Shown here: positions 35,445-42,660 of the stretch, piece after piece
How positions within the stretch are numbered: position 1 is the stretch's first letter
Layout: each line of letters starts with the position of its first letter
Assembly (NCBI RefSeq): GCF_011369485.1
Contig: NZ_VXCA01000044.1
Location: forward strand, 88,586 to 152,585
Source: Pseudomonas atagonensis
GTDB lineage: Bacteria; Pseudomonadota; Gammaproteobacteria; Pseudomonadales; Pseudomonadaceae
Direction of reading: 5' to 3'
Length of the DNA stretch: 64,000 nt
Position numbers and translations under genes: made by a program
The notes under the pieces: model-generated
Told to the model about the DNA's origin: nothing
The model's database searches: none
Seen by the model: the letters and a program-made list of their open reading frames with translations, nothing else

Positions 35445-36500
35445 ATGACTGGACTGATTCTGGAAAACGTCGAGAAATTCTACGGCTCGGCTTGCGCGGT
35501 ACAAGACGTCAACCTGCATCTGCCGGAAGGCAAACTGGTGTGTTTCCTCGGCCCGTCGGGCTGCGGCAAAACCACCTTGCTGCGAATGATCGCCGGCCTG
35601 GAAACCCTCAGCGGCGGCGAGATCCGCCTGGACGGCGAGGACATCGGCCACACCCCGGCGCATCTGCGCAACTTCGGCATGGTGTTCCAGTCGCTGGCAT
35701 TGTTCCCGCACATGACCGTCGGCGAGAACATCGCCTATCCGCTGAAACTGCGCGGCGTCAGCAAGGCCGATCAGCAAAAACGCGTGGTCGAGTTGCTGGA
35801 GTTGATCCAGTTGCAGGCGATGATCAATCGCCCGGTGGCCAAGCTCTCCGGCGGTCAACGCCAACGCGTGGCGATTGCCCGGGCGATTGCTTCGCACCCG
35901 AAAATCCTTTTGCTCGACGAACCGCTGTCGGCGCTCGACGCCAAGTTGCGCGAGTCGATGCAGGTGGAAATCCGCCAACTGCAACAACGCCTGAACATCA
36001 CCACGATCATGGTGACTCACGATCAGCGCGAAGCCATGACCATGGCCGACATTGTCGTGGTGCTGGGCGAACACAAGGTGCAGCAGATCGGCACGCCGAT
36101 TGAAATCTATCGGCATCCGGCCAACGAATTTGTCGCCGACTTCATTGGTTCGGGGAACATCTTCCCGGCCACCGCGCTGGGCGACGGCAAGGTCGGCCTG
36201 CCGGGTGGCGACGCCTTGCAAGTGCCGATCTGCAGCAGCATTGTGGTCGGGCAGAAAGTGAAAATGCTGATCCGTCCGGAAGACTTGCAACTGTCCGCGC
36301 CGCAGGCGACGGCGGGCAATCGCTTGCTGGGCAAAGTGACGTTCGTGCGCGACATCGGCGCGACCATCGAGACCACAGTGGAATGTTCCGGGGTGACGTT
36401 CACGGCGCTGAGTACGCCGTGTCAGGGGATTGGACTGGGGATCGGGCATCCGGTGTCGGTGACGTTGCCGAGTGAGGCGTGTCGGGTGTTGGGGGCTTAG
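35445..36500 (+). CDS. ABC transporter ATP-binding protein (PotA-like)
   Basis: A 351-residue ATPase: Walker A GPSGCGKTTLL (about 37-47), Q-loop FQSLALFPHM, signature LSGGQRQRVAIARA (about 135-148), Walker B ILLLDEPLSALDA, and His switch MVTHDQREAMTMAD. The C-terminal TOBE-like domain (about 245-350) is typical of polyamine/iron/sulphate importers. It is the last gene of the operon; a palindrome-rich repeat follows. Confidence 0.9.
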   Translation: MTGLILENVEKFYGSACAVQDVNLHLPEGKLVCFLGPSGCGKTTLLRMIAGLETLSGGEIRLDGEDIGHTPAHLRNFGMVFQSLALFPHMTVGENIAYPLKLRGVSKADQQKRVVELLELIQLQAMINRPVAKLSGGQRQRVAIARAIASHPKILLLDEPLSALDAKLRESMQVEIRQLQQRLNITTIMVTHDQREAMTMADIVVVLGEHKVQQIGTPIEIYRHPANEFVADFIGSGNIFPATALGDGKVGLPGGDALQVPICSSIVVGQKVKMLIRPEDLQLSAPQATAGNRLLGKVTFVRDIGATIETTVECSGVTFTALSTPCQGIGLGIGHPVSVTLPSEACRVLGA

Positions 36501-36522
36501 AGCGAGGTCTGACTCCGAATTA

Positions 36523-36716
36523 CCCCTCACCCCAGCCCTCCCGAAACGTCGGACCGCCCGGAGGGAGAGGGGGCCGACCGAAGTGTCTGGCGCTATCCAT
36601 CGACCTGAAAAATCCAATCGATTATGGATTCAGCAGAACACTTTCAGGTCGGTGTACTTCTTGAACGTCTCCCAATCAGTCCCCTCTCCCTCCGGGAGAG
36701 GGTTAGGGTGAGGGGC
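36523..36716. repeat. Second copy of the CCCCTCACCC-ended repeat
   Basis: It has the same ends and core as 27894-28070 (GTCTGGCGCT, TCGATTATGGATTC, TTTCAGGTCGGTGTACTTC) but is longer through GAAACGTCGGACCGCCCGGA near the left end. It lies between the convergent ATPase and AraC genes. Confidence 0.8.
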
Positions 36717-36725
36717 TCTTGACGG

Positions 36726-37655
36726 TCACACCGATAACCGCAATCGCGCCAGATCTCTTAGCGGCGGCGCGCCAAACAAGCGGCTGTACTCGCGGCTGAA
36801 CTGCGAAGGACTTTCATAGCCCACCCGATACCCCGCCGCCGACGCTTCCAGCCCTTCGGCCAGCATCAAGCGCCGCGCCTCTTGCAGGCGCAACTGCTTC
36901 TGATACTGCAACGGACTCATCGCCGTCATCGCCTTGAAACGGTGATGCAAGGTCGACACGCTGAGGTTCACTTCCCTGGCCAGATCATCAATGCGCAATG
37001 GCTGCTCGAAGTTGCCGTTGAGCCATTTGATCGCTTGGCTGATGCGGTGACTCTGGCTGTTGGCAATCGCGATTTCGTACAAACGATGGCCCTGCGGGCT
37101 ACGCAGCAGGCGATAAAGAATCTCCCGGCGAATCAGCGGCGCGAGCATGGCGATGTCTTTAGGTGCATCGAGCAGCCGCGCCAGGCGCAACACGGCGTCG
37201 AGCATGGCGCTGTCGATCTGTTCGACATACAAGCCACGCCCGGTCGGCCGGGTCGGCACGCCCATGGGGCCGGCGTCGGCAATCAGCGCAGTGATCTCTG
37301 TCGGGTCGATGTCCAGGCGCACGGCGAGGATCGGCTCCTCGGGTGAAACGTTGACCACGCGCCCGCTCAACGGCATCGAAACCGACACCACCAGATAATT
37401 CAACGGATCGTAATTGAAGTACTCATCGGCCAGCCGCACCTCTTTGCGACCCTGGGCCATGATGCACAGCGCCGGTTGCGCGAGCACCGGGGCAAAGTCA
37501 TGGGACTGGGTATGGCGCGACATGTACAGCGAGCCGATGGCAGTTTCGTAGCTGCCATCGTCGGTGGTGTTGCGGCGGATGATCGCCGCCAGTTCCGCAC
37601 GCTGTTTTTCCATGTCGGCGTCCGGCGGGGCTTGAAAACGATCGAATGACGTCAT
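36726..37655 (-). CDS. AraC-family regulator with AraC_N domain
   Basis: A 309-residue regulator: an N-terminal AraC_N (CuxR/RmlC-like) sensor domain, recognisable from SLYMSRHTQSHDFAPVLAQP and PALCIMAQGRKEVRL (about 45-75), and a C-terminal double HTH (IDDLAREVNLSVSTLHHRFK, then AAGYRVGYESPSQFSREYSR). The start at 37655 is supported by GAGG 9 bp upstream. The target is unknown; the gene faces the transporter operon and is divergent from the monooxygenase-like gene with a 337-bp gap between. Confidence 0.85.
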   Translation of the reverse strand: MTSFDRFQAPPDADMEKQRAELAAIIRRNTTDDGSYETAIGSLYMSRHTQSHDFAPVLAQPALCIMAQGRKEVRLADEYFNYDPLNYLVVSVSMPLSGRVVNVSPEEPILAVRLDIDPTEITALIADAGPMGVPTRPTGRGLYVEQIDSAMLDAVLRLARLLDAPKDIAMLAPLIRREILYRLLRSPQGHRLYEIAIANSQSHRISQAIKWLNGNFEQPLRIDDLAREVNLSVSTLHHRFKAMTAMSPLQYQKQLRLQEARRLMLAEGLEASAAGYRVGYESPSQFSREYSRLFGAPPLRDLARLRLSV

Positions 37656-37992
37656 GCACGGCATCCTCGGCAGGGGAGGTGGAATGGAGCAGAGCATAAG
37701 TTTGTGCAAGCGCCAGCGGTAGACACATCCTGCGAAATGCTTGCCTGATTCTGCATGGCGTTACCGGCGTGCCCAGCCATAACGGGACGCAGACCGGCAA
37801 ACTTGCATGATCGGCGTATGACAGCGCCGTGACACGGATTTACAGCTTGTTACAGCGGCTGATTGCAGTCTCGCAGGATTGTGCAATGCGGCGGCAGGAA
37901 TCGACTAACGGCGTCGGTTATCCGGCCCTTAACCTTGGATCCTGTCGCAGCCCGTCCCCCGGCTGCCACGCGACTCCCTGGGAGGGTTGAAC
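37656..37992. other. Gene-free stretch between divergent AraC and monooxygenase-like genes
   Basis: 337 bp that must contain two divergent promoters. I see no strong palindrome or repeat. A few short open frames lack ribosome sites. Confidence 0.5.
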
Positions 37993-38346
37993 ATGTCCAA
38001 GCAGATTCCCGTCAGTCATATGGCCTTCGTTCGAGCGCGCGCCGGGCGCTCGGCGGAACTCGGTGTACGCCTCAGCGCGTTGATCGAACCGTCCCGCGCC
38101 GCCCCCGGTTGCCTGAGCTTCGCCCTGCAGCATTCACAGTGTGATCCCGAGTTGTGGCTGGTTTGCGGGTTCTGGAGCAACCAACAGATGATGACCGCGT
38201 ACTTCAACAGCCCGTCGATGGAAATCTTCGCCGAGCTGGTGCAGGAGCTGGTGGTCAATAGCCTGGACTTTCATACCTTCAAAGACGTCTCGGCGGCGCA
38301 GGCTCTCGGCCAGTGTTCGGCGCCGGTACACAAACTGGCCGGTTGA
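37993..38346 (+). CDS. Antibiotic-biosynthesis-monooxygenase (ABM)-domain protein
   Basis: A 117-residue small ferredoxin-like-fold protein with the ABM pattern: MAFVRARAGRSAELGVRLSA, then RAAPGCLSFALQHSQCDPELWLVCGFWSNQQMMTAYF. Such proteins are often haem-free monooxygenases or quinol oxidases of unknown physiological substrate. Start 37993 is preceded by GGAGGGTTGA. It is probably controlled by the divergent AraC gene. Confidence 0.75.
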   Translation: MSKQIPVSHMAFVRARAGRSAELGVRLSALIEPSRAAPGCLSFALQHSQCDPELWLVCGFWSNQQMMTAYFNSPSMEIFAELVQELVVNSLDFHTFKDVSAAQALGQCSAPVHKLAG

Positions 38347-38389
38347 GGGTTTAATGTCCGGCTTATTCGTCTGAGCCAGGATCTGTGAC

Positions 38390-38632
38390 ATGGCACGTAA
38401 AGAGTTCGAACACTTCGAAGCAGTCTCCGCAGTCGTCCCCGTCGAACTGGGGGGCAACAAGGGTTATCACGCGGCAATCGCGGTCAAGGCTCTGGTCGAT
38501 GGCGGTGCACCACGCTTTCACAAACTGCTGGGTGATCAAGTGTTCCCCGGCGCCATCGCTGCCGACGAGGCCGCCATCAATGAGCTGGATAAACTCAAGG
38601 GCGTCACTGATGACGCCGAGTTGATCTGGTAA
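38390..38632 (+). CDS. Conserved small hypothetical protein (80 residues)
   Basis: An 80-residue soluble protein (MARKEFEHFEAVSAVVPVEL...) with mixed charge, no signal, and no Cys or motif that I recognise. AGGATCTGTGAC precedes the ATG. It lies 43 bp after the ABM gene, in the same direction, and is convergent with the flavin reductase (4-bp gap). Length and codon use look genuine, but I cannot assign a function. Confidence 0.6.
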   Translation: MARKEFEHFEAVSAVVPVELGGNKGYHAAIAVKALVDGGAPRFHKLLGDQVFPGAIAADEAAINELDKLKGVTDDAELIW

Positions 38633-38636
38633 CGCG

Positions 38637-39266
38637 TTACTGGTTGGCGCCCGGTCGCCACATCTTGAACAAGGCCTCAGGCCCCAACTGGAAATAGTCC
38701 GCCGGCCCGCCGCCGCGCAGAATCGGTTCTGCTGCGGCGGTGTCGTAGATGCCATCCTTGAGCAGCCACTTGGCGATGTGCACGGCGACCACTTCGCCGA
38801 GGATCAGCCAGCTCGGCACCGTCTCGCCGTCGGCTCGCTGCAACTGAATGATCTGCGTGACCTTGCACTCGAAGGACACCGGACTTTCGGCCACCCGCGG
38901 CACCGAAATCACCTTGGACGCCACAGTCGTCAGGCCCGCCAGTTCGAACTCGTTGACCTCAGGCGCAACCATTGCGCAGCTCTGGTTCATCTGCTCGGCC
39001 AGTGGGCGAGTGGCGAGGTTCCAGGCGAATTCGCCGGTCTGCTCGATGTTGTTCAGGCTGTCTTTGCGCCCGACGCTGGAAAAACCAATGATCGGCGGAA
39101 TGTAGTTGAAGGCGTTGAAGAAACTGTACGGCGCCAGGTTCAACCGGCCGCTGGCATCCTGCGAGGAAATCCAGCCGATGGGGCGCGGACCGACGATGGC
39201 GTTGAACGGATCGTGGGGCAGACCGTGGCCGTTGGCGGGTTCGTAGAAATGGATGTCATCGGGCAT
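38637..39266 (-). CDS. Flavin reductase-like (FMN-binding split-barrel) protein
   Basis: A 209-residue protein of the flavin reductase-like family: NAIVGPRPIGWISSQDASGRLNLAPYSFFNAFNYIPPIIGFSS at about residues 22-65, with the R-P-I-x-W-I-S and N-L-A-P-Y-S-F-F-N motifs of the FMN-binding split barrel. DSLNNIEQTGEFAWNL follows. It may supply reduced flavin or act as an FMN-dependent ester/amide enzyme. It is convergent with the 80-residue gene. Confidence 0.85.
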   Translation of the reverse strand: MPDDIHFYEPANGHGLPHDPFNAIVGPRPIGWISSQDASGRLNLAPYSFFNAFNYIPPIIGFSSVGRKDSLNNIEQTGEFAWNLATRPLAEQMNQSCAMVAPEVNEFELAGLTTVASKVISVPRVAESPVSFECKVTQIIQLQRADGETVPSWLILGEVVAVHIAKWLLKDGIYDTAAAEPILRGGGPADYFQLGPEALFKMWRPGANQ

Positions 39267-39346
39267 GGCGGGTGATTCCTGAGGCTGCGTTTCGGATCAG
39301 CCATAGTGCAAGGACGCCCCGCATATTTCCAGCCAGACGAAGATCC

Positions 39347-39442
39347 CGTGTAGGAGTGAGCCTGCTCGCGATAGCGTCATACCAGCCGACGCATTGGGTG
39401 ACTGATACACCGCTATCGCGAGCAGGCTCACTCCTACAGGGG
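39347..39442. repeat. REPIN element (TAGGAGTGAGCCTGCTCGCGATAGC variant)
   Basis: CGTGTAGGAGTGAGCCTGCT faces AGCAGGCTCACTCCTACAGG, between the flavin reductase start and the repeat-protein terminator. Confidence 0.85.
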
Positions 39443-39485
39443 TTTTGTGTTGACTTCAGAAATTGTCATCCCGCAGAAATGACTA

Positions 39486-39505
39486 AGCCCGGCCAAGGCC
39501 GGGCT
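39486..39505 (-). terminator. Probable terminator of the repeat-protein gene
   Basis: The GC-rich stem AGCCCGGCC / GGCCGGGCT with a very short loop, 20 bp after the stop, followed on the minus strand by a T-containing but interrupted tract. Confidence 0.6.
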
Positions 39506-39524
39506 GTGGAGGGACTGCTGATAC

Positions 39525-39800
39525 TTAGCTGATAGCCGCTGCGGTACCGGTTTTATCGAAACCGTCAGCGGCAATGGCGGCCGCAGTACCGGTTTTATCG
39601 AAACCATCGGCGGCCACGGCTTTGCCAATGCTGGTTTTATCGAAGCCGTCTGCGGCATAGGTGCCAGTGTGGCTGGTTTCGATGGCGGCGCTGGCACCGT
39701 TGATGAAGTCGGCGGATTTGGTTTTGTCCGAGCCATCGGCAGCAAAGGTATTGGCGGCCAGTACGGACAGGGTCAGGGCGAGGATCAGTTTGGTTTTCAT
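39525..39800 (-). CDS. Secreted repeat protein with AADGFDKT repeats
   Basis: A 91-residue secreted protein: signal peptide cleaved after AANTFA (residues 1-20), then four repeats of an A-A-D-G-[FS]-D-K-T motif, the last two as a 14-residue unit AADGFDKTGTAAAI. The DNA shows matching near-identical repeats (GGTTTTATCGAAACCGTC-type) on the plus strand. Start 39800 follows GGAGTAACGAAC. Similar short AADG-repeat secreted proteins occur in pseudomonads, but no function is known to me; calcium or ligand binding by D-G-x-D-K is only a guess. Confidence 0.75.
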   Translation of the reverse strand: MKTKLILALTLSVLAANTFAADGSDKTKSADFINGASAAIETSHTGTYAADGFDKTSIGKAVAADGFDKTGTAAAIAADGFDKTGTAAAIS

Positions 39801-40142
39801 GTTCGTTACTCCGGATTCGTTGGCGGGTGTGTCTTGCATGGGGTTCATGCTACGCCAACTAATTTGATTAAAAAGCGCAAAAAAATGCTAAAAACAATCG
39901 ATTAACTTGATGTTAAGGGCGACGCATCTAAATCGCTTTCGTCGTCTGAGCGAGCGTCGCGCAGGTCATCGATCAGGTAGATGCAGAATGGGGCGTGCAG
40001 ATTAATCAGCGATTAATCGCTGTTTTTCGTTTCGTGACAGATTTTTCATACATTGCCGACCGCTTTTTCACTTGCGCAACGCCAGTCTGCCCACGGCCAG
40101 AAAACCAAGAACCGGCCGTCACACACTGGAGCGTTACCTGCG
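39801..40142. other. AT-rich intergenic stretch with 16-bp palindrome
   Basis: 342 bp between two divergent small genes, AT-richer than its surroundings. A perfect 16-bp palindrome CAGCGATTAATCGCTG lies at 40007-40022, overlapping an ATTAATCAGCGATTAAT partial repeat, about 120 bp before the membrane-protein gene. It may be an operator. A weak ColR-like T-tract site lies near 40034-40049. Confidence 0.5.
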
Positions 40143-40898
40143 ATGAATAAACTTCCTCAAATCACCCTGGCCTTCTGGGTCATGAAAATCTGCGCGACGA
40201 CCCTGGGGGAGACCGCAGGGGATTTGCTCTCGATGACCCTCAACGTCGGCTACGCCATCAGCTCGCTGATTCTGATCAGCGTGTTTGTGCTGACGCTGAT
40301 CACGCAATTAATGGCCAAGACCTACAAGCCGTTGCTGTACTGGATCGTGATTTTGTCCACCAGCACCGCCGGCACCACGATGTCTGACTTCATGGATCGC
40401 ACGCTGGGTCTGGGGTACGCCACCGGGTCGATGATCCTGATTGCGATTCTGTTGGCGATCTTCGCGGCGTGGCGTTTGAGCGGTGACTCGCTCAACGTCA
40501 GCAAAGTGCAGAGCTTTCGCGGCGAAATGTTCTATTGGATGGCGATTCTGTTTTCCAACACCCTCGGCACTGCGCTGGGCGATTACCTGGCCGACGATTC
40601 GGGACTGGGCTTTGCCGGCGGTGCGCTGCTGATCGGCTCGACGATTGCCGTGGTGGTACTGCTCAAATACTTCACGAAGATTTCCACGGTGGTGCTGTTC
40701 TGGGTGGCGTTCGTGCTGACCCGGCCTTTCGGTGCGACCTTGGGTGACTTGATGACCAAGCCGCACGAGAAGGGCGGTCTGGACTTCGGCACCATCGGGT
40801 CGTCGGCGGTGCTGGCGGGGATTCTGTTGGTGATGATTGTCGGGGCTTCGTACGCGCAGAAGCGGTATGGCAAGCAGCAAGCTGTTGAAATGAGCTGA
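40143..40898 (+). CDS. COG4705-type membrane protein with four internal repeats
   Basis: A 251-residue integral membrane protein with about eight hydrophobic segments. Four copies of a motif are visible: TTLGETAGDLLSMTLNVGYA, TSTAGTTMSDFMDRTLGLGY, SNTLGTALGDYLADDSGLGF and TRPFGATLGDLMTKPHEKGG (starting near residues 16, 76, 138, 197). Each pairs a T/G-x-T-x-G/S-D core with a following L-G-[YF] helix, so the protein seems to be built from four two-helix units. Start 40143 is preceded by GGAGCGTTACCTGCG. Function unknown; a pore or transporter is an inference. Confidence 0.75.
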   Translation: MNKLPQITLAFWVMKICATTLGETAGDLLSMTLNVGYAISSLILISVFVLTLITQLMAKTYKPLLYWIVILSTSTAGTTMSDFMDRTLGLGYATGSMILIAILLAIFAAWRLSGDSLNVSKVQSFRGEMFYWMAILFSNTLGTALGDYLADDSGLGFAGGALLIGSTIAVVVLLKYFTKISTVVLFWVAFVLTRPFGATLGDLMTKPHEKGGLDFGTIGSSAVLAGILLVMIVGASYAQKRYGKQQAVEMS

Positions 40899-40911
40899 TA
40901 CCGAGTTGCCC

Positions 40912-40981
40912 TCATCGCGAGCAGGCTCACTCCTACCTTGGAATGCGTTCCCCTGTAGGAGTGAGCCTGCTCGCGATGGGG
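40912..40981. repeat. REP pair in the inverted (tail-to-tail) orientation
   Basis: TCATCGCGAGCAGGCTCACT and AGTGAGCCTGCTCGCGATGG face outward around a 22-nt centre, opposite in order to the other copies. It lies between convergent genes. Confidence 0.85.
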
Positions 40982-41019
40982 CCAGAACAGCCACCGTTGC
41001 AGTGGCTGTGAAACCTGGA

Positions 41020-42339
41020 TCAGTCAGTCACGATGCGCGAATGTTTCTGGGTGTCCTTCATGGTCACGTACACCAGCAGCGACACGGCAATGCACGCCGT
41101 CACATACCAGTAGTAACCGGTTTCCATGCCGATGCTCTTGAACCACAGTGCGATGTATTCGGCGGTGCCGCCGAAGATCGACACGGTCAGTGCGTACGGC
41201 AGGCCGACGCCCAGTGCGCGGATTTCAGTCGGGAACAGTTCGGCTTTCACCACGGCGTTGATCGACGTGTAGCCGCTGACGATGATCAGCGCCGCCATGA
41301 TCAGGAAGAACGCGCCCCACCAGGTCTGAATCGTGTGCAGGGTCATCAGGATCGGCACGGTGAAGATCGTTCCCAACACGCCGAACGCAATCAGGATCGG
41401 ACGACGGCCGATCTTGTCCGACAGGCCACCGATGATAGGCTGCAGGCACATGAACAGGAACAGGGTCGCGGCGGAAATGGTGGTCGAGTCGGAAATGCTC
41501 ATGCCGACGGTGTTCACCAGGTATTTCTGCATGTAAGTGGTGTAGGTGTAGAACGCCAGCGTGCCGCCCATGGTCAGGCCGACCACGGTCAACAACTCTT
41601 TCGGATGGCGCAGCAAGGTGCGCATGGCGCTTTCCTTGGACTTCTCTTTCTTGGTGAACGACTCGGTTTCTTCCATGCCGCGACGCAGATACAGCGCAAC
41701 CACTGCGCACAGCGCGCCGATGGCGAACGGAATACGCCAGCCCCACGCGTACAGCTCTTCGGTGGTGAGGAACTGTTGCAGCACAATCAGCACGCCCAGC
41801 GCGATGAGCTGGCCCGAGATCAGGGTCACGTACTGGAAGCTGGAGAAGAAGCCGCGACGATCCCTGGTCGCCATCTCCGACAGGTAAGTGGCCGAAGTAC
41901 CGTATTCGCCCCCGACCGACAGACCCTGCAGCAGACGGGCGAACACCAGCAGGATCGGCGCGCCGACACCGATGGTTTCATAACCGGGGCTCAGTGCGAT
42001 AATCAGCGAACCGAAGCACATCAGATAGACCGAGGCCATCAACGCTTTCTTGCGTCCGACCTTGTCGGCATACAGGCCCATCAGCCAGCCGCCGATCGGG
42101 CGCATCAAGAAGCCGACGGCGAAGATCGCAGCGGTGTTCAGCAGTTGTGCGGTGGTGTCGCCTTTCGGGAAAAAGGCTTTGGCGAAGTACAGCGAGAAGG
42201 CGGCATACACGTACCAGTCGTACCACTCGACCATGTTGCCGACGGAGCCGCTGAAGATCGATTTGATCCGGTTGGCGGTGGTTCTTTCTTTGGCGGGCAC
42301 GGCAGCCGACCCAAGAGGCAGGGCGTTGGAGTTATCCAT
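41020..42339 (-). CDS. kgtP: Alpha-ketoglutarate permease (MFS, metabolite:H+ symporter)
   Basis: A 439-residue MFS transporter of the metabolite:H+ symporter family (KgtP/ShiA/ProP type). It begins with a charged N-terminus, then SGSVGNMVEWYDWYVYAAFS typical of that family, and motif A GLYADKVGRKKAL. About 12 helices. In pseudomonads this transporter takes up 2-oxoglutarate and is activated by the MifR/MifS sigma-54 system, which here is encoded next to it. A sigma-54 promoter and palindromic upstream sites lie directly upstream. Confidence 0.85.
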   Translation of the reverse strand: MDNSNALPLGSAAVPAKERTTANRIKSIFSGSVGNMVEWYDWYVYAAFSLYFAKAFFPKGDTTAQLLNTAAIFAVGFLMRPIGGWLMGLYADKVGRKKALMASVYLMCFGSLIIALSPGYETIGVGAPILLVFARLLQGLSVGGEYGTSATYLSEMATRDRRGFFSSFQYVTLISGQLIALGVLIVLQQFLTTEELYAWGWRIPFAIGALCAVVALYLRRGMEETESFTKKEKSKESAMRTLLRHPKELLTVVGLTMGGTLAFYTYTTYMQKYLVNTVGMSISDSTTISAATLFLFMCLQPIIGGLSDKIGRRPILIAFGVLGTIFTVPILMTLHTIQTWWGAFFLIMAALIIVSGYTSINAVVKAELFPTEIRALGVGLPYALTVSIFGGTAEYIALWFKSIGMETGYYWYVTACIAVSLLVYVTMKDTQKHSRIVTD

Positions 42340-42401
42340 TGAAGGATCCTTCGTTTAATTGTTTTTGTGGAGCGCGTTGAAACGCAGCCTGCCAGGGCTA
42401 T

Positions 42402-42417
42402 AGCAGGAGCTGTGCCA
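42402..42417 (-). promoter_or_regulatory. Sigma-54 promoter of kgtP
   Basis: The minus-strand sequence TGGCACAGCTCCTGCT matches the -24/-12 consensus TGGCACG-N4-TTGC[AT] with GG-N10-GC intact and two mismatches elsewhere. Start of transcription would be near 42391, about 50 bp before the kgtP ATG. It fits activation by the sigma-54-dependent regulator next door. Confidence 0.75.
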
Positions 42418-42453
42418 ACGAGGGGACGGCCGGTTTAGAGGGGCTGGGGAGAT

Positions 42454-42508
42454 TAAGTGGGCGGAAATCCGCTTATGACTGAATTGTGGTGAGCGGAAAA
42501 TTGCTCAT
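42454..42508 (-). promoter_or_regulatory. Tandem palindromic upstream sites, probable MifR-type enhancer
   Basis: Two dyads, AAGTGGGCGGAAATCCGCTT (42455-42474) and GTGAGCGGAAAATTGCTCAT (42489-42508), lie about 65-120 bp upstream of the predicted kgtP transcription start. They share the GCGGAAA core. This is the place and arrangement of an enhancer for a DctD/MifR-type activator. Confidence 0.6.
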
Positions 42509-42540
42509 TTTGGCGGGTAGATCATTTTTGCCTGTACCGG

Positions 42541-42640
42541 CCTCTTCGCGGGCAAGCCCGCTCCCACAGTGGTCGCTGGTGTACACAAATTCTGCGTTCA
42601 GCACAAAACCCTGTGGGAGCGGGTTTACCCGCGAAGAAGC
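42541..42640. repeat. REPIN element (GTGGGAGCGGGTTTACCCGCGAAG variant)
   Basis: CTTCGCGGGCAAGCCCGCTC faces GAGCGGGTTTACCCGCGAAG, a divergent REP subtype, after the regulator gene. It fills most of the 321-bp gap between mifR and kgtP that is not promoter. Confidence 0.85.
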
Positions 42641-42660
42641 CAGATCAAATACTGCAAAAC

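Noticed and set aside
40034..40049. ColR-box-like GTGACAGATTTTTCAT before the four-unit membrane protein
   Set aside because: It has three mismatches to the recalled consensus, including the last base of the conserved TTTTTCAC, so it cannot be told from chance.
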